Counted from the stretch's first letter, positions 26,126 to 33,934 are shown. The stretch: 48,553 nt of DNA from Haloarcula japonica DSM 6131 (GCF_000336635.1 NZ_AOLY01000038.1:10168-58720), one strand, 5' to 3'. Numbers and translations are program-made. Notes: generated by a model not told the origin, from the letters alone.

Positions 26126-26281
26126 ATGAGCGAACACGACGTACACGACGCCGTCGAAGCGTTTCTGAGCGAAGCCGACGACGCCTACGGCGAGTACGAG
26201 CAGGGATACACCGACGCCGACGCGACGCTCCGGCGGCTAGAGACGGCCATCGAGGAACTTCGGACGGCGACCGAGGAGTAG
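26126..26281 (+). CDS. Small acidic coiled-coil protein
   Basis: This 51-residue protein starts MSEHDVHDAVEAFLSEADDA and is nearly all helix, with heptad-like spacing (TLRRLETAIEELRTATEE at the end). The size and helical pattern recall the small subunit of exonuclease VII or short scaffold helices, but no true family is recognised. It sits 45 bases after the winged-helix regulator and may be co-transcribed. Codon use and acidity match neighbouring genes. Confidence 0.55.
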   Translation: MSEHDVHDAVEAFLSEADDAYGEYEQGYTDADATLRRLETAIEELRTATEE

Positions 26282-26336
26282 GACGGCGTTCGTCGTCAGG
26301 CGAACAGTATTGTGGGATTGGATTCATGTAGTCCGT

Positions 26337-27500
26337 ATGACCGATGTGGTTCTGGTCGACGGCGCACGCACCGCACACGGCGAACTGCTCGGAGGGCTCT
26401 CGGGGCGGACAGCGGTGGATCTGGGCAGGGCGACCGTCGAAGGACTGCTCAATCGGACCAGCGTCGACGCGGGCAGCGTCGACTGGGTCGGTCTCGGGAA
26501 CGCGGTGCAGGCGGGCGTCGGCCAGGTTCCGGCTCGGCAGGTCGTCGTCGAGTCACCGCTGCCGGACGGCATCGCCGCGACGACGCTGAACGAGGCCTCG
26601 GGGTCGGGACTGCGGGCGATCACGACCGCCGCTGACCGCATCGAGGCCGGTCGAGCGTCAGTGTGTCTCGCCGGCGGCATGGAGTCGATGTCGAACGCGC
26701 CATATCTCGTGCCGGACATGCGCGGCGGCCGCCGGCACGGGAACAGCGAACTCGTCGACGCGATGATCTGGGACTCGCTGTGGGACAAGCACTACGACGC
26801 CCACATGGGTACGCTGACGGAGAAAATCGCCGCCGAGCACGACATCAACCGCGAGGCACAGGACGAGTATGCTCGGCGGAGCAACCATCGGGCCGGCGAG
26901 GCCATCCAGTCCGGGAAGTTCACCGAGGAACTCGTCCCGGTGGAAACAGCCGACGGGCTCGTGACCGAAGACGAGGGGCCACGCCCGGACACGACGCTGG
27001 ACCGGCTGGCGTCACTCCCGCCGGCATTTGCGGACGGGGGCACGATTACCGCCGGCAACGCCTCGAAACTCTCGGACGGGGCGGGGGCGGTACTGCTCGC
27101 CGATGCCGAGACAGTCGAGCGTGAGGGACTGGGACCGATGGCCCACGTCGAGGACTACGCCGTCACCTACCGCGACCCCGCGGAGTTCTCGCTGGCCGTC
27201 GCCGACGTGGTCGAGGAACTGCTCGACCGGAACGACCTTGCCGTCGGCGACGTGGACCACTTCGAACTCAACGAGGCCTTCGCCGCTCAGATGGTGTACG
27301 TCGCTGACGAACTCAACATCCCCGCCGAGAAGCACAACCCGCTGGGCGGCGCGGTGGCACTGGGCCACCCAATCGGGGCCAGCGGCGGCATCCTCACGAC
27401 GACGCTGCTGTACGCGATGGAGCGGGCAGACCATCACCGCGGAATCGTGGGGATGAGCGTCGGCGGTGGCGGCGCAATTGCGATGAGCATCGTCCGCTAA
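26337..27500 (+). CDS. Thiolase family protein with both active-site Cys replaced by Ser
   Basis: This 387-residue protein has the full thiolase fold: start VVLVDGARTAHGELLGG, NEAFAAQ loop, GHPIGASGG loop with H344, and a GGGGAIAM end. In acetyl-CoA acetyltransferases the nucleophile is the Cys in the (V/C)-C-G-S-G-L motif; here it reads NEASGSGLRA with S88. The second catalytic Cys, near the end, is also Ser (S374 in MSVGGGGA). It probably acts in acyl-CoA chemistry, but cleavage may be altered. No OB-fold/DUF35 partner gene is adjacent. An aminotransferase gene follows. Confidence 0.88.
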   Translation: MTDVVLVDGARTAHGELLGGLSGRTAVDLGRATVEGLLNRTSVDAGSVDWVGLGNAVQAGVGQVPARQVVVESPLPDGIAATTLNEASGSGLRAITTAADRIEAGRASVCLAGGMESMSNAPYLVPDMRGGRRHGNSELVDAMIWDSLWDKHYDAHMGTLTEKIAAEHDINREAQDEYARRSNHRAGEAIQSGKFTEELVPVETADGLVTEDEGPRPDTTLDRLASLPPAFADGGTITAGNASKLSDGAGAVLLADAETVEREGLGPMAHVEDYAVTYRDPAEFSLAVADVVEELLDRNDLAVGDVDHFELNEAFAAQMVYVADELNIPAEKHNPLGGAVALGHPIGASGGILTTTLLYAMERADHHRGIVGMSVGGGGAIAMSIVR

Positions 27501-27614
27501 GGGACCGCCAGCGCCGAGGCGAGTGAGCGCCGGCAGTGGCGGCGCGATTGTGATGTCCGCCGCGTCATAGCGGAATCGGGAAGAATTATCGGGCCGGCCG
27601 CCCCCAGACAGACT

Positions 27615-28736
27615 ATGACCAACTTCTCCCGACGGGTGGAGCAGGTATCGATCTCGGGTATCCGCGAAGTGTTCGAGGCGGCGGGCGAGGACGCCATCAA
27701 CCTCGGCCTCGGCCAGCCGGACTTCCCGACGCCGGACCACGCCCGCCAGGCGGCTGTCGAGGCAATTCAGGCGGGGGAAGTCGACGCCTACACGTCGAAC
27801 AAGGGGACCGAGGCACTCCGGGAAGCCATCGCTGCCAAGCACGAGCGAGACAACGACCTCGATGTCGACCCCGGAGACATCATCGCCACATCGGGCGGGA
27901 GCGAGGCGCTGCACATCGCGCTGGAGGCCCACGTGGATGCGGGGCAGGAAGTCATCTTCCCGGACCCGGGGTTCGTTTCTTACGACGCGCTGACGCATCT
28001 CGCCGGCGGGACGCCGCGACCGGTCCCGCTGCGGGACGACCTCACGATGTCGCCAGAGACAGTCGAGGAGGCCATCACCGACGACACGGCGGCGTTCGTC
28101 GTGAACTCGCCGGCGAACCCGACCGGGGCGGTGCAGTCCCCCGATGACATGCGGGCGTTCGCCCGCATCGCCGACGAACACGACGTGCTGTGTATCTCCG
28201 ACGAGGTGTACGAACACCAGGTGTTCGAGGGGGAGCACCGCTCGCCGGCGGAGTTCAGCGACACGGGCAACGTCGTCGTCGTCAACGCCTGCTCGAAGGC
28301 CTACTCGATGACGGGCTGGCGGCTCGGCTGGGTCACCGGTGCGACCGACCGCATCGAGCGGATGCTGCGCGTCCACCAGTACGCCCAGGCCTGTGCGTCG
28401 GCCCCGGCCCAGTACGCCGCCGAGGCCGCCCTGACCGGCCCGCAGGACCAGGTGAACGAGATGCGTGAGGCTTTCAAAGAGCGGCGGGACGTGCTGCTGG
28501 AGGGCCTCGACGAGATGGGACTGGATTGTCCGACGCCCAAGGGCGCGTTCTACGCGATGCCGAAGGTCCCCGACGGCTGGGTGGACGAGGTCATCGACCG
28601 CGGCGTCGTGGTCGTCCCCGGCGATGCCTTCGGCGAACACGGCGCGGGCTACGCCCGCATCTCTTACGCGACGGACATGGCGACGCTGAAGGAGGCCATC
28701 GACATCATGGCCGACGCGACGGCGGCGGTCCGCTGA
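27615..28736 (+). CDS. Pyridoxal phosphate-dependent aminotransferase, class I/II
   Basis: This 373-residue fold-type I enzyme has LGLGQPDFPTPDHARQAAVE at the start, NSPANPTGAVQSPDDM for the substrate loop, and the PLP lysine K228 in CSKAYSMTGWRLGW. The order and spacing fit aspartate/aromatic aminotransferases of the archaeal group. The length is normal. An AATTATC element near 27585 supports a leaderless start. The exact amino donor is not visible. Confidence 0.93.
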   Translation: MTNFSRRVEQVSISGIREVFEAAGEDAINLGLGQPDFPTPDHARQAAVEAIQAGEVDAYTSNKGTEALREAIAAKHERDNDLDVDPGDIIATSGGSEALHIALEAHVDAGQEVIFPDPGFVSYDALTHLAGGTPRPVPLRDDLTMSPETVEEAITDDTAAFVVNSPANPTGAVQSPDDMRAFARIADEHDVLCISDEVYEHQVFEGEHRSPAEFSDTGNVVVVNACSKAYSMTGWRLGWVTGATDRIERMLRVHQYAQACASAPAQYAAEAALTGPQDQVNEMREAFKERRDVLLEGLDEMGLDCPTPKGAFYAMPKVPDGWVDEVIDRGVVVVPGDAFGEHGAGYARISYATDMATLKEAIDIMADATAAVR

Positions 28737-28853
28737 GCGCTCACAGGCGGAGTTGGAACCGCGCCGTACAGTTACCCCGAAATTGGAACAGTCTCGGAAG
28801 AGAGTGCGAAGAAACGCTTTATCAGCCGCCCGTCTTGACTCTCGTATCCCATC

Positions 28854-29222
28854 GTGGCACATGCATCCGAGTCCAGCGCGCTGTTCGACGGGGAGAGACA
28901 GGACTATACGACCGGCAGACGCAGGTCCCGGGAGGACAGTGGGATGGAGAAAGCGCTCTGGTATCTGCTGACGGCGACGCGCGGCGGTGCCAACCGGGCG
29001 CGTATCATCGACGCTCTCTCGGACCGACCGATGAACGCCAACGAACTCGCCGACGAACTCGACGTGGGCTACAAGACGATCAGGCATCACATGGAACAGC
29101 TAGAGGACCACGACGTGGTCGAATCCGGCGACGAGGAGTACGCCAAACTGTACTTCCTGACCGACCGGTTCGACAACTACCGCGATACCTTCGAGGAAAT
29201 CGTGGAGAAGATGGACGAATGA
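28854..29222 (+). CDS. ArsR-type winged-helix regulator
   Basis: This 122-residue protein has a disordered N-terminus (about 30 residues), then a winged helix (residues about 30 to 105) with ANRARIIDALSDRPMNANEL and recognition helix DVGYKTIRHHMEQLEDHDVV. No metal-binding CxC of true ArsR sensors is seen, so it may respond to another signal or act constitutively. The start is GTG at 28854, five bases after the predicted transcription start from a CTTTATC element. The small membrane protein downstream may be its partner. Confidence 0.85.
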   Translation: MAHASESSALFDGERQDYTTGRRRSREDSGMEKALWYLLTATRGGANRARIIDALSDRPMNANELADELDVGYKTIRHHMEQLEDHDVVESGDEEYAKLYFLTDRFDNYRDTFEEIVEKMDE

Positions 29223-29286
29223 CGGGGCCACAAGCTGTGACTGGTGACGGACCGAACGCGGTTGACCAGCGAGCGGGGTGTCGCTG

Positions 29287-29583
29287 ATGGCGATGGGACC
29301 GCTCATCACAGCCGCGGCCGTCCTCGGCGGGCTCAACGTCCTCCTGTTGCTCCCGCTGTTGGGCGTCTGGGTTCGCAACTACGCGACGTTCCGGACGGGA
29401 CTGGTCGCCGGGCTCATCGCCTTCGCCGTCGCAATGCTCGCCGAGAACGCCATCGCTGTCTACTTCTTCTTCTCGATGCAGAGCTTCTACGCCGGCGACC
29501 CACACGTCCAGCAGGCCGTGCTGGTCCTGCGCTCGCTGCAGTTCGTGGCGATTGCTGGGCTGAGCTACACCACGCTTCGGTAG
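29287..29583 (+). CDS. Small three-helix membrane protein
   Basis: This 98-residue protein begins MAMGPLITAAAVLGGLNVLL and has three hydrophobic segments. It lies 64 bases after the winged-helix regulator, and the intervening DNA can be read as a 22-codon frame overlapping both genes. Pairs of a winged helix and a small membrane protein like this are common in haloarchaea. Function is not known. Confidence 0.65.
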   Translation: MAMGPLITAAAVLGGLNVLLLLPLLGVWVRNYATFRTGLVAGLIAFAVAMLAENAIAVYFFFSMQSFYAGDPHVQQAVLVLRSLQFVAIAGLSYTTLR

Positions 29584-29659
29584 CGCGGTTCCGGGAGTAC
29601 CGCAGTGGTGTTGGCGGTCCGTTCGGCCTCGGATCACTGGTACCGTACCGCCACGAAGA

Positions 29660-29673
29660 CGAACACGTTCGGG
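29660..29673. promoter_or_regulatory. Palindromic operator CGAA-CACG-TTCG, copy 1
   Basis: CGAACACGTTCGGG ends 37 bases before the DUF2249 start codon. It is one of five copies of the CGAA-N4-TTCG palindrome in the 29.6 to 34 kb region, each upstream of a gene of the putative anaerobic regulon. It lies just upstream of a weak TATA-like ACAAATCC, so an activator site is likely. Confidence 0.6.
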
Positions 29674-29709
29674 ACAAATCCCTGACTGGCGGGGACCGTC
29701 GTCGGACGT

Positions 29710-29943
29710 ATGAGCACAGATCACCAGGAGTCGGTACAGGAACTCGACGTTCGGGACGTCGATGGAGAACCGTTCGAACAGATCATGAACGCCCTCGATT
29801 CCGTCGGCGAGAGCGAGGCGCTCCGGCTGGTGAACAGTTTCGAACCGGTGCCGCTGTACGACGTCCTCTCGAAGAAGGGGTACCAGTACGACACGGAACA
29901 GGTCGCCGACGAGGAGTGGCACGTCACGATCCGACCAGAGTGA
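29710..29943 (+). CDS. DUF2249 domain protein
   Basis: This 77-residue protein is entirely a DUF2249 domain: LDVRDVDGEPFEQIMNALDS, LVNSFEPVPLYDVLSKKGY and a final HVTIRPE strand. DUF2249 is a TusA-like small domain often encoded beside denitrification and nitric oxide-related genes. The gene is preceded by the palindromic operator at 29660 and is followed after one base by a large membrane protein, so the two form an operon. Confidence 0.9.
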   Translation: MSTDHQESVQELDVRDVDGEPFEQIMNALDSVGESEALRLVNSFEPVPLYDVLSKKGYQYDTEQVADEEWHVTIRPE

Positions 29944-29944
29944 A

Positions 29945-31105
29945 ATGCGTCCCGAGCGCGTCTCGCGGTGGTTCGTCACCGTTAGCGCGCTGTTTTTCGT
30001 CGGTTTCCACGCCGCAATGGCGGTCGCCGCGCCCCGCCGTGTCGTCGTCACGCTCGGTCTGTACGGGTTCGTCCTGCACGTCCTATTTGGGAAGGCCTAC
30101 GCGCTCGTGCCGTCGTACTTCGACCGGGACCTCGCGTGGGATCGGGGGCCGGCTGTCCAGTTCCCGCTGTCCGCCCTCGGCACAACTGGGCTGGCGCTCG
30201 CGCCGCTCGGTTCACCGTGGCTCCGGCCTATCGGAACCGCGCTCTGGGCCGGCGGCGTCGCGGTGTTTCTCGGCACGATGGGCTGGACAATTCGAGACAA
30301 CCCCACCGGCGCGGCGACGGGAACCGGCGGTCCGAACGCCCACAGGGAGCCGGTCGACCGAACCGCCAACGTCGCAGTCCCGATAGCACTCGGTTACCTC
30401 ACACTCGCCGCGGGTGGCGCGCTCGCTACCACCGCTGGCTTCGAGTCGATGCTCCCACAGCAACTGTCGCACTTGCTCGCTGCGGGGACGGCCGCGCTGT
30501 TCGTCTTCGGCGTTGGCTTCCGCCTGTTTCCCCGGTTTCTGGTCGCTGAAGCGCCGCAACCGATCGTTGCAGTCGTCGTCGGTGCCGGCGCTGTCGGTCC
30601 CGCGCTGCTCGCTTTCGGGCTGTTCGACCGTAGACTCCTCCTCATTGGTGGCGTCATCGAAACAATCGCAGTCGTGGGATTCACGCTGTCGTATCTGGTC
30701 CTGTTCCTGCGGTCGGAGCGCCGCCGCGTCGGGTTCTATGCAGTGCTGGTGGCGGTCGTAGCCGGAGTCGTCGGTATCGGACTCGGACTGACCATCGCCG
30801 TAACTGGACGGAGCCCAGCGCTGGTCAGCGCACACTACCGGGCGATGTTGGCGGGCTTTCTCGGACTCACTGTGGTTGGGGCGGCGTTCCAGTTCTACCC
30901 ACCGGCGGTCGGTGTCTGGCCCTACGCGAACAACCGGACGGCACTGGTGACGATTGGACTGCTCGGTGGTGGAATCGGCATTCAGCTACTCGGCCTTATC
31001 GGTCGGTTCGGCTGGATAATATCAGTCGGCACAGCGGCTGGAGCTCTCGGCGCACTCCTCTATACGTATCTCCTGTTAGCGGCGTTCGCTCGTCGATGGC
31101 AGTAG
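29945..31105 (+). CDS. Polytopic membrane protein of DUF2249 operon, NnrS-like layout
   Basis: This 386-residue protein has about twelve hydrophobic helices and few polar loops. Its helices carry histidines (FVGFHAAMAV, LYGFVLHVLFGKAYALVPSY, SAHYRAMLAGFLGLTVVG) in positions recalling heme- or copper-binding membrane proteins such as NnrS and the NorB/cytochrome oxidase fold. I cannot assign a family with certainty. It begins one base after the DUF2249 stop, so expression is coupled, and the shared operator suggests a role in anaerobic or nitrogen oxide metabolism. Confidence 0.7.
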   Translation: MRPERVSRWFVTVSALFFVGFHAAMAVAAPRRVVVTLGLYGFVLHVLFGKAYALVPSYFDRDLAWDRGPAVQFPLSALGTTGLALAPLGSPWLRPIGTALWAGGVAVFLGTMGWTIRDNPTGAATGTGGPNAHREPVDRTANVAVPIALGYLTLAAGGALATTAGFESMLPQQLSHLLAAGTAALFVFGVGFRLFPRFLVAEAPQPIVAVVVGAGAVGPALLAFGLFDRRLLLIGGVIETIAVVGFTLSYLVLFLRSERRRVGFYAVLVAVVAGVVGIGLGLTIAVTGRSPALVSAHYRAMLAGFLGLTVVGAAFQFYPPAVGVWPYANNRTALVTIGLLGGGIGIQLLGLIGRFGWIISVGTAAGALGALLYTYLLLAAFARRWQ

Positions 31106-31121
31106 TAGTGACGGCGTGGGC

Positions 31122-31769
31122 CTACTCCGCCATGATGCTGTCGAGCAGTTTCGTCTGGGCGGCGGCGAGGTGTTCAGCGAACGTCGAGACGGAGATGTCC
31201 AGTTCCGAAGCCACGTCGCCGGCGTTGGCCCCTTTCGGATACTCGAAGTATCCCATCTCGACGGCCGTTTCGAGCACCTCCTGCTGCCGGTCGGTGAGTT
31301 TACTTCGGTCGACGAGAATCGAGTCCACCGGGTCAACGTCGCCGTTCCGACGCATCGACCGGAGCGAGACGCCGTCGTACAGTTCCTTCAGCCGTGTCAC
31401 GATAGCGCGCACCCGGTCGACATCGGGAACGTGGAAGGTCAGGTGGAGCTGTCCGCCCTCGGCGCGGATATCCGCGACCGGACAGTCGTATGTTTCGACC
31501 GCCTCGCAGACGCACTCAGTTCGCGACCGAGAGAACTGGTAGCGGGCCCCGTTGCCCGTCGCGAACACCTTGTCCATGCCCTCCCGGGCCTCGATTGCCC
31601 CTTCGTCAGTGGCCGTCGCGGTGAACTCTTCGATGACTTGCCCGTCTTCGTCTGGGCTGCTTCGGGCGACATCGGTCACGGCCGCGCCTGCCTCGTCCGA
31701 GACGCTCGCCACCGGACACGCTCCAGGGGTGTCAACCGACAGCTCCACTCTAATGCCGGAGTCGCTCAT
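31122..31769 (-). CDS. NarO-like oxygen-responsive regulator (CXnCXCX7C plus Bat-type HTH)
   Basis: This 215-residue protein has cysteines C18, C86, C88 and C96, exactly the CXnCXCX7C pattern reported for NarO, the regulator of denitrification in Haloferax volcanii. The C-terminal part (about 155 to 212) is a bacterio-opsin-activator type HTH_10 domain: LTDRQQEVLETAVEMGYFEY, then SELDISVSTFAEHLAAAQTK. The cysteines probably hold a redox or oxygen-sensitive metal centre. It is convergent with the DUF2249 operon and lies just downstream of the radical SAM gene on the same strand. Confidence 0.85.
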   Translation of the reverse strand: MSDSGIRVELSVDTPGACPVASVSDEAGAAVTDVARSSPDEDGQVIEEFTATATDEGAIEAREGMDKVFATGNGARYQFSRSRTECVCEAVETYDCPVADIRAEGGQLHLTFHVPDVDRVRAIVTRLKELYDGVSLRSMRRNGDVDPVDSILVDRSKLTDRQQEVLETAVEMGYFEYPKGANAGDVASELDISVSTFAEHLAAAQTKLLDSIMAE

Positions 31770-31834
31770 ATGAGATACTGTGACACCATGTTACAAAACG
31801 GGCGAGGCGCGTTCCCACGGAGTGAAAAACCCCC

Positions 31835-32908
31835 TCAATCTGCTGGGTGCTGGTCGGGAACCGACCCCTCGAACCCATCCGGCTGGTAGTCACACAGCGG
31901 GTCCGCAGCCAGCGGGTCCCCCGTCGTCGCGTACGCCCGAGACCGGCTGCCGCCACAGACCGTTCGGTATCGACAGGCCCCGCATTTGCCCGTCAGCGCG
32001 TCGTCGTCCCTGAGTTGCTGGAACAGCGACGACTCACGGTAGATATCCACGACGCTTTCCTCGCGAACGCTGCCTGCCGATTTCGGCAGGAACCCGGAGG
32101 GGAACACCTCGCCAGTGTGGCTCACGAAGGCGAATCCCTTGCCAGCGCGGATGCCCATCCGTCGCTTGAGCCCGCTAGCCCCTTCGTCCTGGTTCTGTAT
32201 CGCGACGCGGCGGTAGTGGGGTGCTTCAGTCGTCTTGAGGCCGAACGATGCCTCCTCGCTAACCTCGTGGAGCCACGATAGCACGCGCTCCGCTCGGTCG
32301 GGATCAATCGGCGTCAGCACTCGCCCGCGGCCGACCGGAACGAGGAAGAACACCGACCACAGCACCGCATCGAGGTCCGCGACGAGGTCCCGGATCGCCG
32401 GCAGCTGTTCGACTGTCTCCGCACAGACAGTGGTATTGATCTGCAACGGGATGTCGAGATCACGGGCCGCCTCGGCGGCTTCCATCGTGGCCTCGAAGCT
32501 CCCGGACTCGCCCCGGAAGGTATCGTGAGATTCGCTGTCGCCGCCATCGATGGACAGAGCCAGCCGTCGGAGTCCGGCGTCGTCGAGTTCGGCCAGTCGG
32601 TCCCGCGTCAGCGAGTTCGTCCCGCTGGGTGTCAGCGTCATCCGGAGACCCTGCTCGGTCCCGTAGTCGATGAGTTCCGGGAGGTCCTCGCGGGCGAGCG
32701 GGTCCCCGCCTGAGAGGACGACCAGTTGCCCGTCGCCGAACTCACGGGCCTGGTCCAGCAGCGCCTTCCCTTCCGCCGTCGATAGCTCGTCTGGGTGGCG
32801 GCGGGGCTGGGCGTCGGCCCGGCAGTGCTTGCACGCCAGTTCGCAGGCCTGGGTCACCTCCCAGATCAGCACCAGCGGCTGTTCGTCGAGGTCGAGTTTC
32901 CCGCGCAT
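31835..32908 (-). CDS. Radical SAM/SPASM protein (TIGR04053-like)
   Basis: This 357-residue enzyme has the radical SAM cluster motif C22-x3-C26-x2-C29 in TQACELACKHCRAD, the SAM-binding LSGGDPLAREDLPEL, and a C-terminal SPASM-type cysteine set (GKCGACRYRTVCGG, then a final Cys in ADPLC) for extra iron-sulfur clusters. It resembles the TIGR04053 group and the heme-maturation enzymes AhbC/NirJ. The gene starts one base after the end of the CGCGG protein gene, so the two are translationally coupled. Its probable job is to modify the CGCGG protein. Confidence 0.88.
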   Translation of the reverse strand: MRGKLDLDEQPLVLIWEVTQACELACKHCRADAQPRRHPDELSTAEGKALLDQAREFGDGQLVVLSGGDPLAREDLPELIDYGTEQGLRMTLTPSGTNSLTRDRLAELDDAGLRRLALSIDGGDSESHDTFRGESGSFEATMEAAEAARDLDIPLQINTTVCAETVEQLPAIRDLVADLDAVLWSVFFLVPVGRGRVLTPIDPDRAERVLSWLHEVSEEASFGLKTTEAPHYRRVAIQNQDEGASGLKRRMGIRAGKGFAFVSHTGEVFPSGFLPKSAGSVREESVVDIYRESSLFQQLRDDDALTGKCGACRYRTVCGGSRSRAYATTGDPLAADPLCDYQPDGFEGSVPDQHPAD

Positions 32909-33214
32909 CTATGCCTCCCGGTGGACGCGGGTGACGTGACCCCCACAGCCACACTGCTGGACGTACTCCAGCGATATGGAATCGCCGAAGGCCTCCGCCA
33001 GCGCGTCGAACAGGTAGGTTTCCGGATGGCCGTGGTCAGCGTGGCTCACCAGGTTGACGTGATTCCCCACCGTCGTCTTCTCGACGGCGTCGATAGCCTG
33101 TTCGACGACCACGTCGGGGTCTTCGGCGTGCGCGGGCGTCTCCAGGTTCGCCGACCAGGAGTTGTCGTGCACCTCGGTCGTTACCGGCGGCACGTCCTCG
33201 TGGGGATGGCTCAT
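32909..33214 (-). CDS. CGCGG-motif small protein, candidate radical-SAM-modified RiPP
   Basis: This 101-residue protein is His-rich near its start (MSHPHEDVPP) and ends with VQQCGCGGHVTRVHREA, with Cys88, Cys90 and His93. NCBI lists a CGCGG family of radical-SAM-modified RiPP proteins in haloarchaea; I match it from memory by the motif and by the directly abutting radical SAM gene. The core domain (about 30 to 82) is acidic and ordered, so the modified part is likely the short Cys/Gly tail. Start at 33214 (ATG) is chosen over a longer frame. An operator palindrome lies 37 to 52 bases upstream. Confidence 0.8.
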   Translation of the reverse strand: MSHPHEDVPPVTTEVHDNSWSANLETPAHAEDPDVVVEQAIDAVEKTTVGNHVNLVSHADHGHPETYLFDALAEAFGDSISLEYVQQCGCGGHVTRVHREA

Positions 33215-33250
33215 ATGAACAGATTGACGGCGGGCGTCCCTCGGTCCTAT

Positions 33251-33266
33251 CCCGAATATGTTCGGG
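33251..33266. promoter_or_regulatory. Palindromic operator CCCGAA-TATG-TTCGGG, copy 2
   Basis: This 16-base site has a perfect 6-base inverted repeat around four bases. It lies 37 to 52 bases before the start of the CGCGG gene on the minus strand. Confidence 0.7.
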
Positions 33267-33327
33267 CCATTGTACACAACGGATTACAGAGCGGAATTCG
33301 TCCGAACGGCCTCTATCACACGTACCG

Positions 33328-33741
33328 CTACGTCACCTGTTCGACGAGCCAGTCGAACTGCTTTTCCAGTTCCTTCGTGCGCTGTCGCGAGATAACGGTC
33401 GAATCGATCATCTCGCCGAGCACCGGGAGGTCGAGCGCACTGTACTCCGTCGTTGCCGTGACTTCGGTCCCGCCGTCGACGGCCGCAACCGTGTATTCTG
33501 TCATCATTGACTCGAAGATGCCCTGCCGCTGCTCGTACCGAAGCACCGCGTCAGTCTCGACGATTTCGAGGTCTAGCTCGATTTCGAAGAGCCCGACGCG
33601 GTTCATGATGCCGAGGTTGTCCCCATCGAGTGTCACCTCGTCGAACCCTGCCGCAAGCATAAACGGCTCCACGTCAGTTATCAGGTCGGTGACTGTCTCT
33701 GGGTCGGCTGGGACCGTCCGAGTCAGCGAGACGCGTTCCAT
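33328..33741 (-). CDS. SRPBCC (START-like) family protein
   Basis: This 137-residue protein has the SRPBCC ligand-binding fold: MERVSLTRTVPADPETVTDL at the start, alternating strands with GTEVTATTEYSAL, and the long C-terminal helix (RQRTKELEKQFDWLVEQVT). It likely binds a small hydrophobic ligand in the cytoplasm. The start at 33741 fits the fold and sits 26 bases after a CTTATTC TATA-like element. An operator copy is just upstream, so it is part of the same regulon as the radical SAM pair. Confidence 0.8.
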   Translation of the reverse strand: MERVSLTRTVPADPETVTDLITDVEPFMLAAGFDEVTLDGDNLGIMNRVGLFEIELDLEIVETDAVLRYEQRQGIFESMMTEYTVAAVDGGTEVTATTEYSALDLPVLGEMIDSTVISRQRTKELEKQFDWLVEQVT

Positions 33742-33781
33742 ACCGGACGGCGAATGCCCGTCGGAATAAGCGTTCGCCATA

Positions 33782-33797
33782 CCCGGAGATGTTCGGG
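33782..33797. promoter_or_regulatory. Palindromic operator CCCGGA-GATG-TTCGGG, copy 3
   Basis: This site lies 41 to 56 bases before the SRPBCC start codon on the minus strand, upstream of its TATA element. It has one mismatch to a perfect 6-base inverted repeat. Confidence 0.6.
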
Positions 33798-33876
33798 CGG
33801 CCGGCTATGCACCCGGACCGTCGTTGGTGAACGAATCGCGGCATGGTTCCCCAAAATTCTTGTTCCCGAACAGAGA

Positions 33877-33892
33877 AGCGAACATGTTCGGG
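33877..33892. promoter_or_regulatory. Palindromic operator CGAA-CATG-TTCG, copy 4
   Basis: AGCGAACATGTTCGGG contains a perfect 12-base palindrome. It lies 43 to 58 bases before the HTH regulator start at 33935, in the divergent region shared with the SRPBCC gene. Confidence 0.7.
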
Positions 33893-33913
33893 ATTACGGC
33901 CGCAGGGGTCGGA

Positions 33914-33926
33914 CGAATATATTCGG
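33914..33926. promoter_or_regulatory. Palindromic operator CGAA-TATA-TTCG, copy 5
   Basis: CGAATATATTCGG is a perfect 12-base palindrome very near the HTH start (9 to 21 bases upstream). Its position next to the predicted transcription start would suit a repressing or autoregulatory site. Confidence 0.55.
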
Positions 33927-33934
33927 ATACACCA

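Noticed and set aside
27012..29090. A 692-codon open frame on the minus strand across the thiolase and aminotransferase genes
   Set aside because: Its composition (Arg, His, Val-Asp rich with no domain) is the mirror of high-GC coding DNA, and both plus-strand genes have clear families and motifs.
29219..29287. A 22-codon frame overlapping the winged-helix gene and the small membrane protein gene at both ends
   Set aside because: It has the right overlaps for translational coupling, but its product has no hydrophobic, catalytic or recognisable pattern; it may only serve as a leader, which I cannot support.
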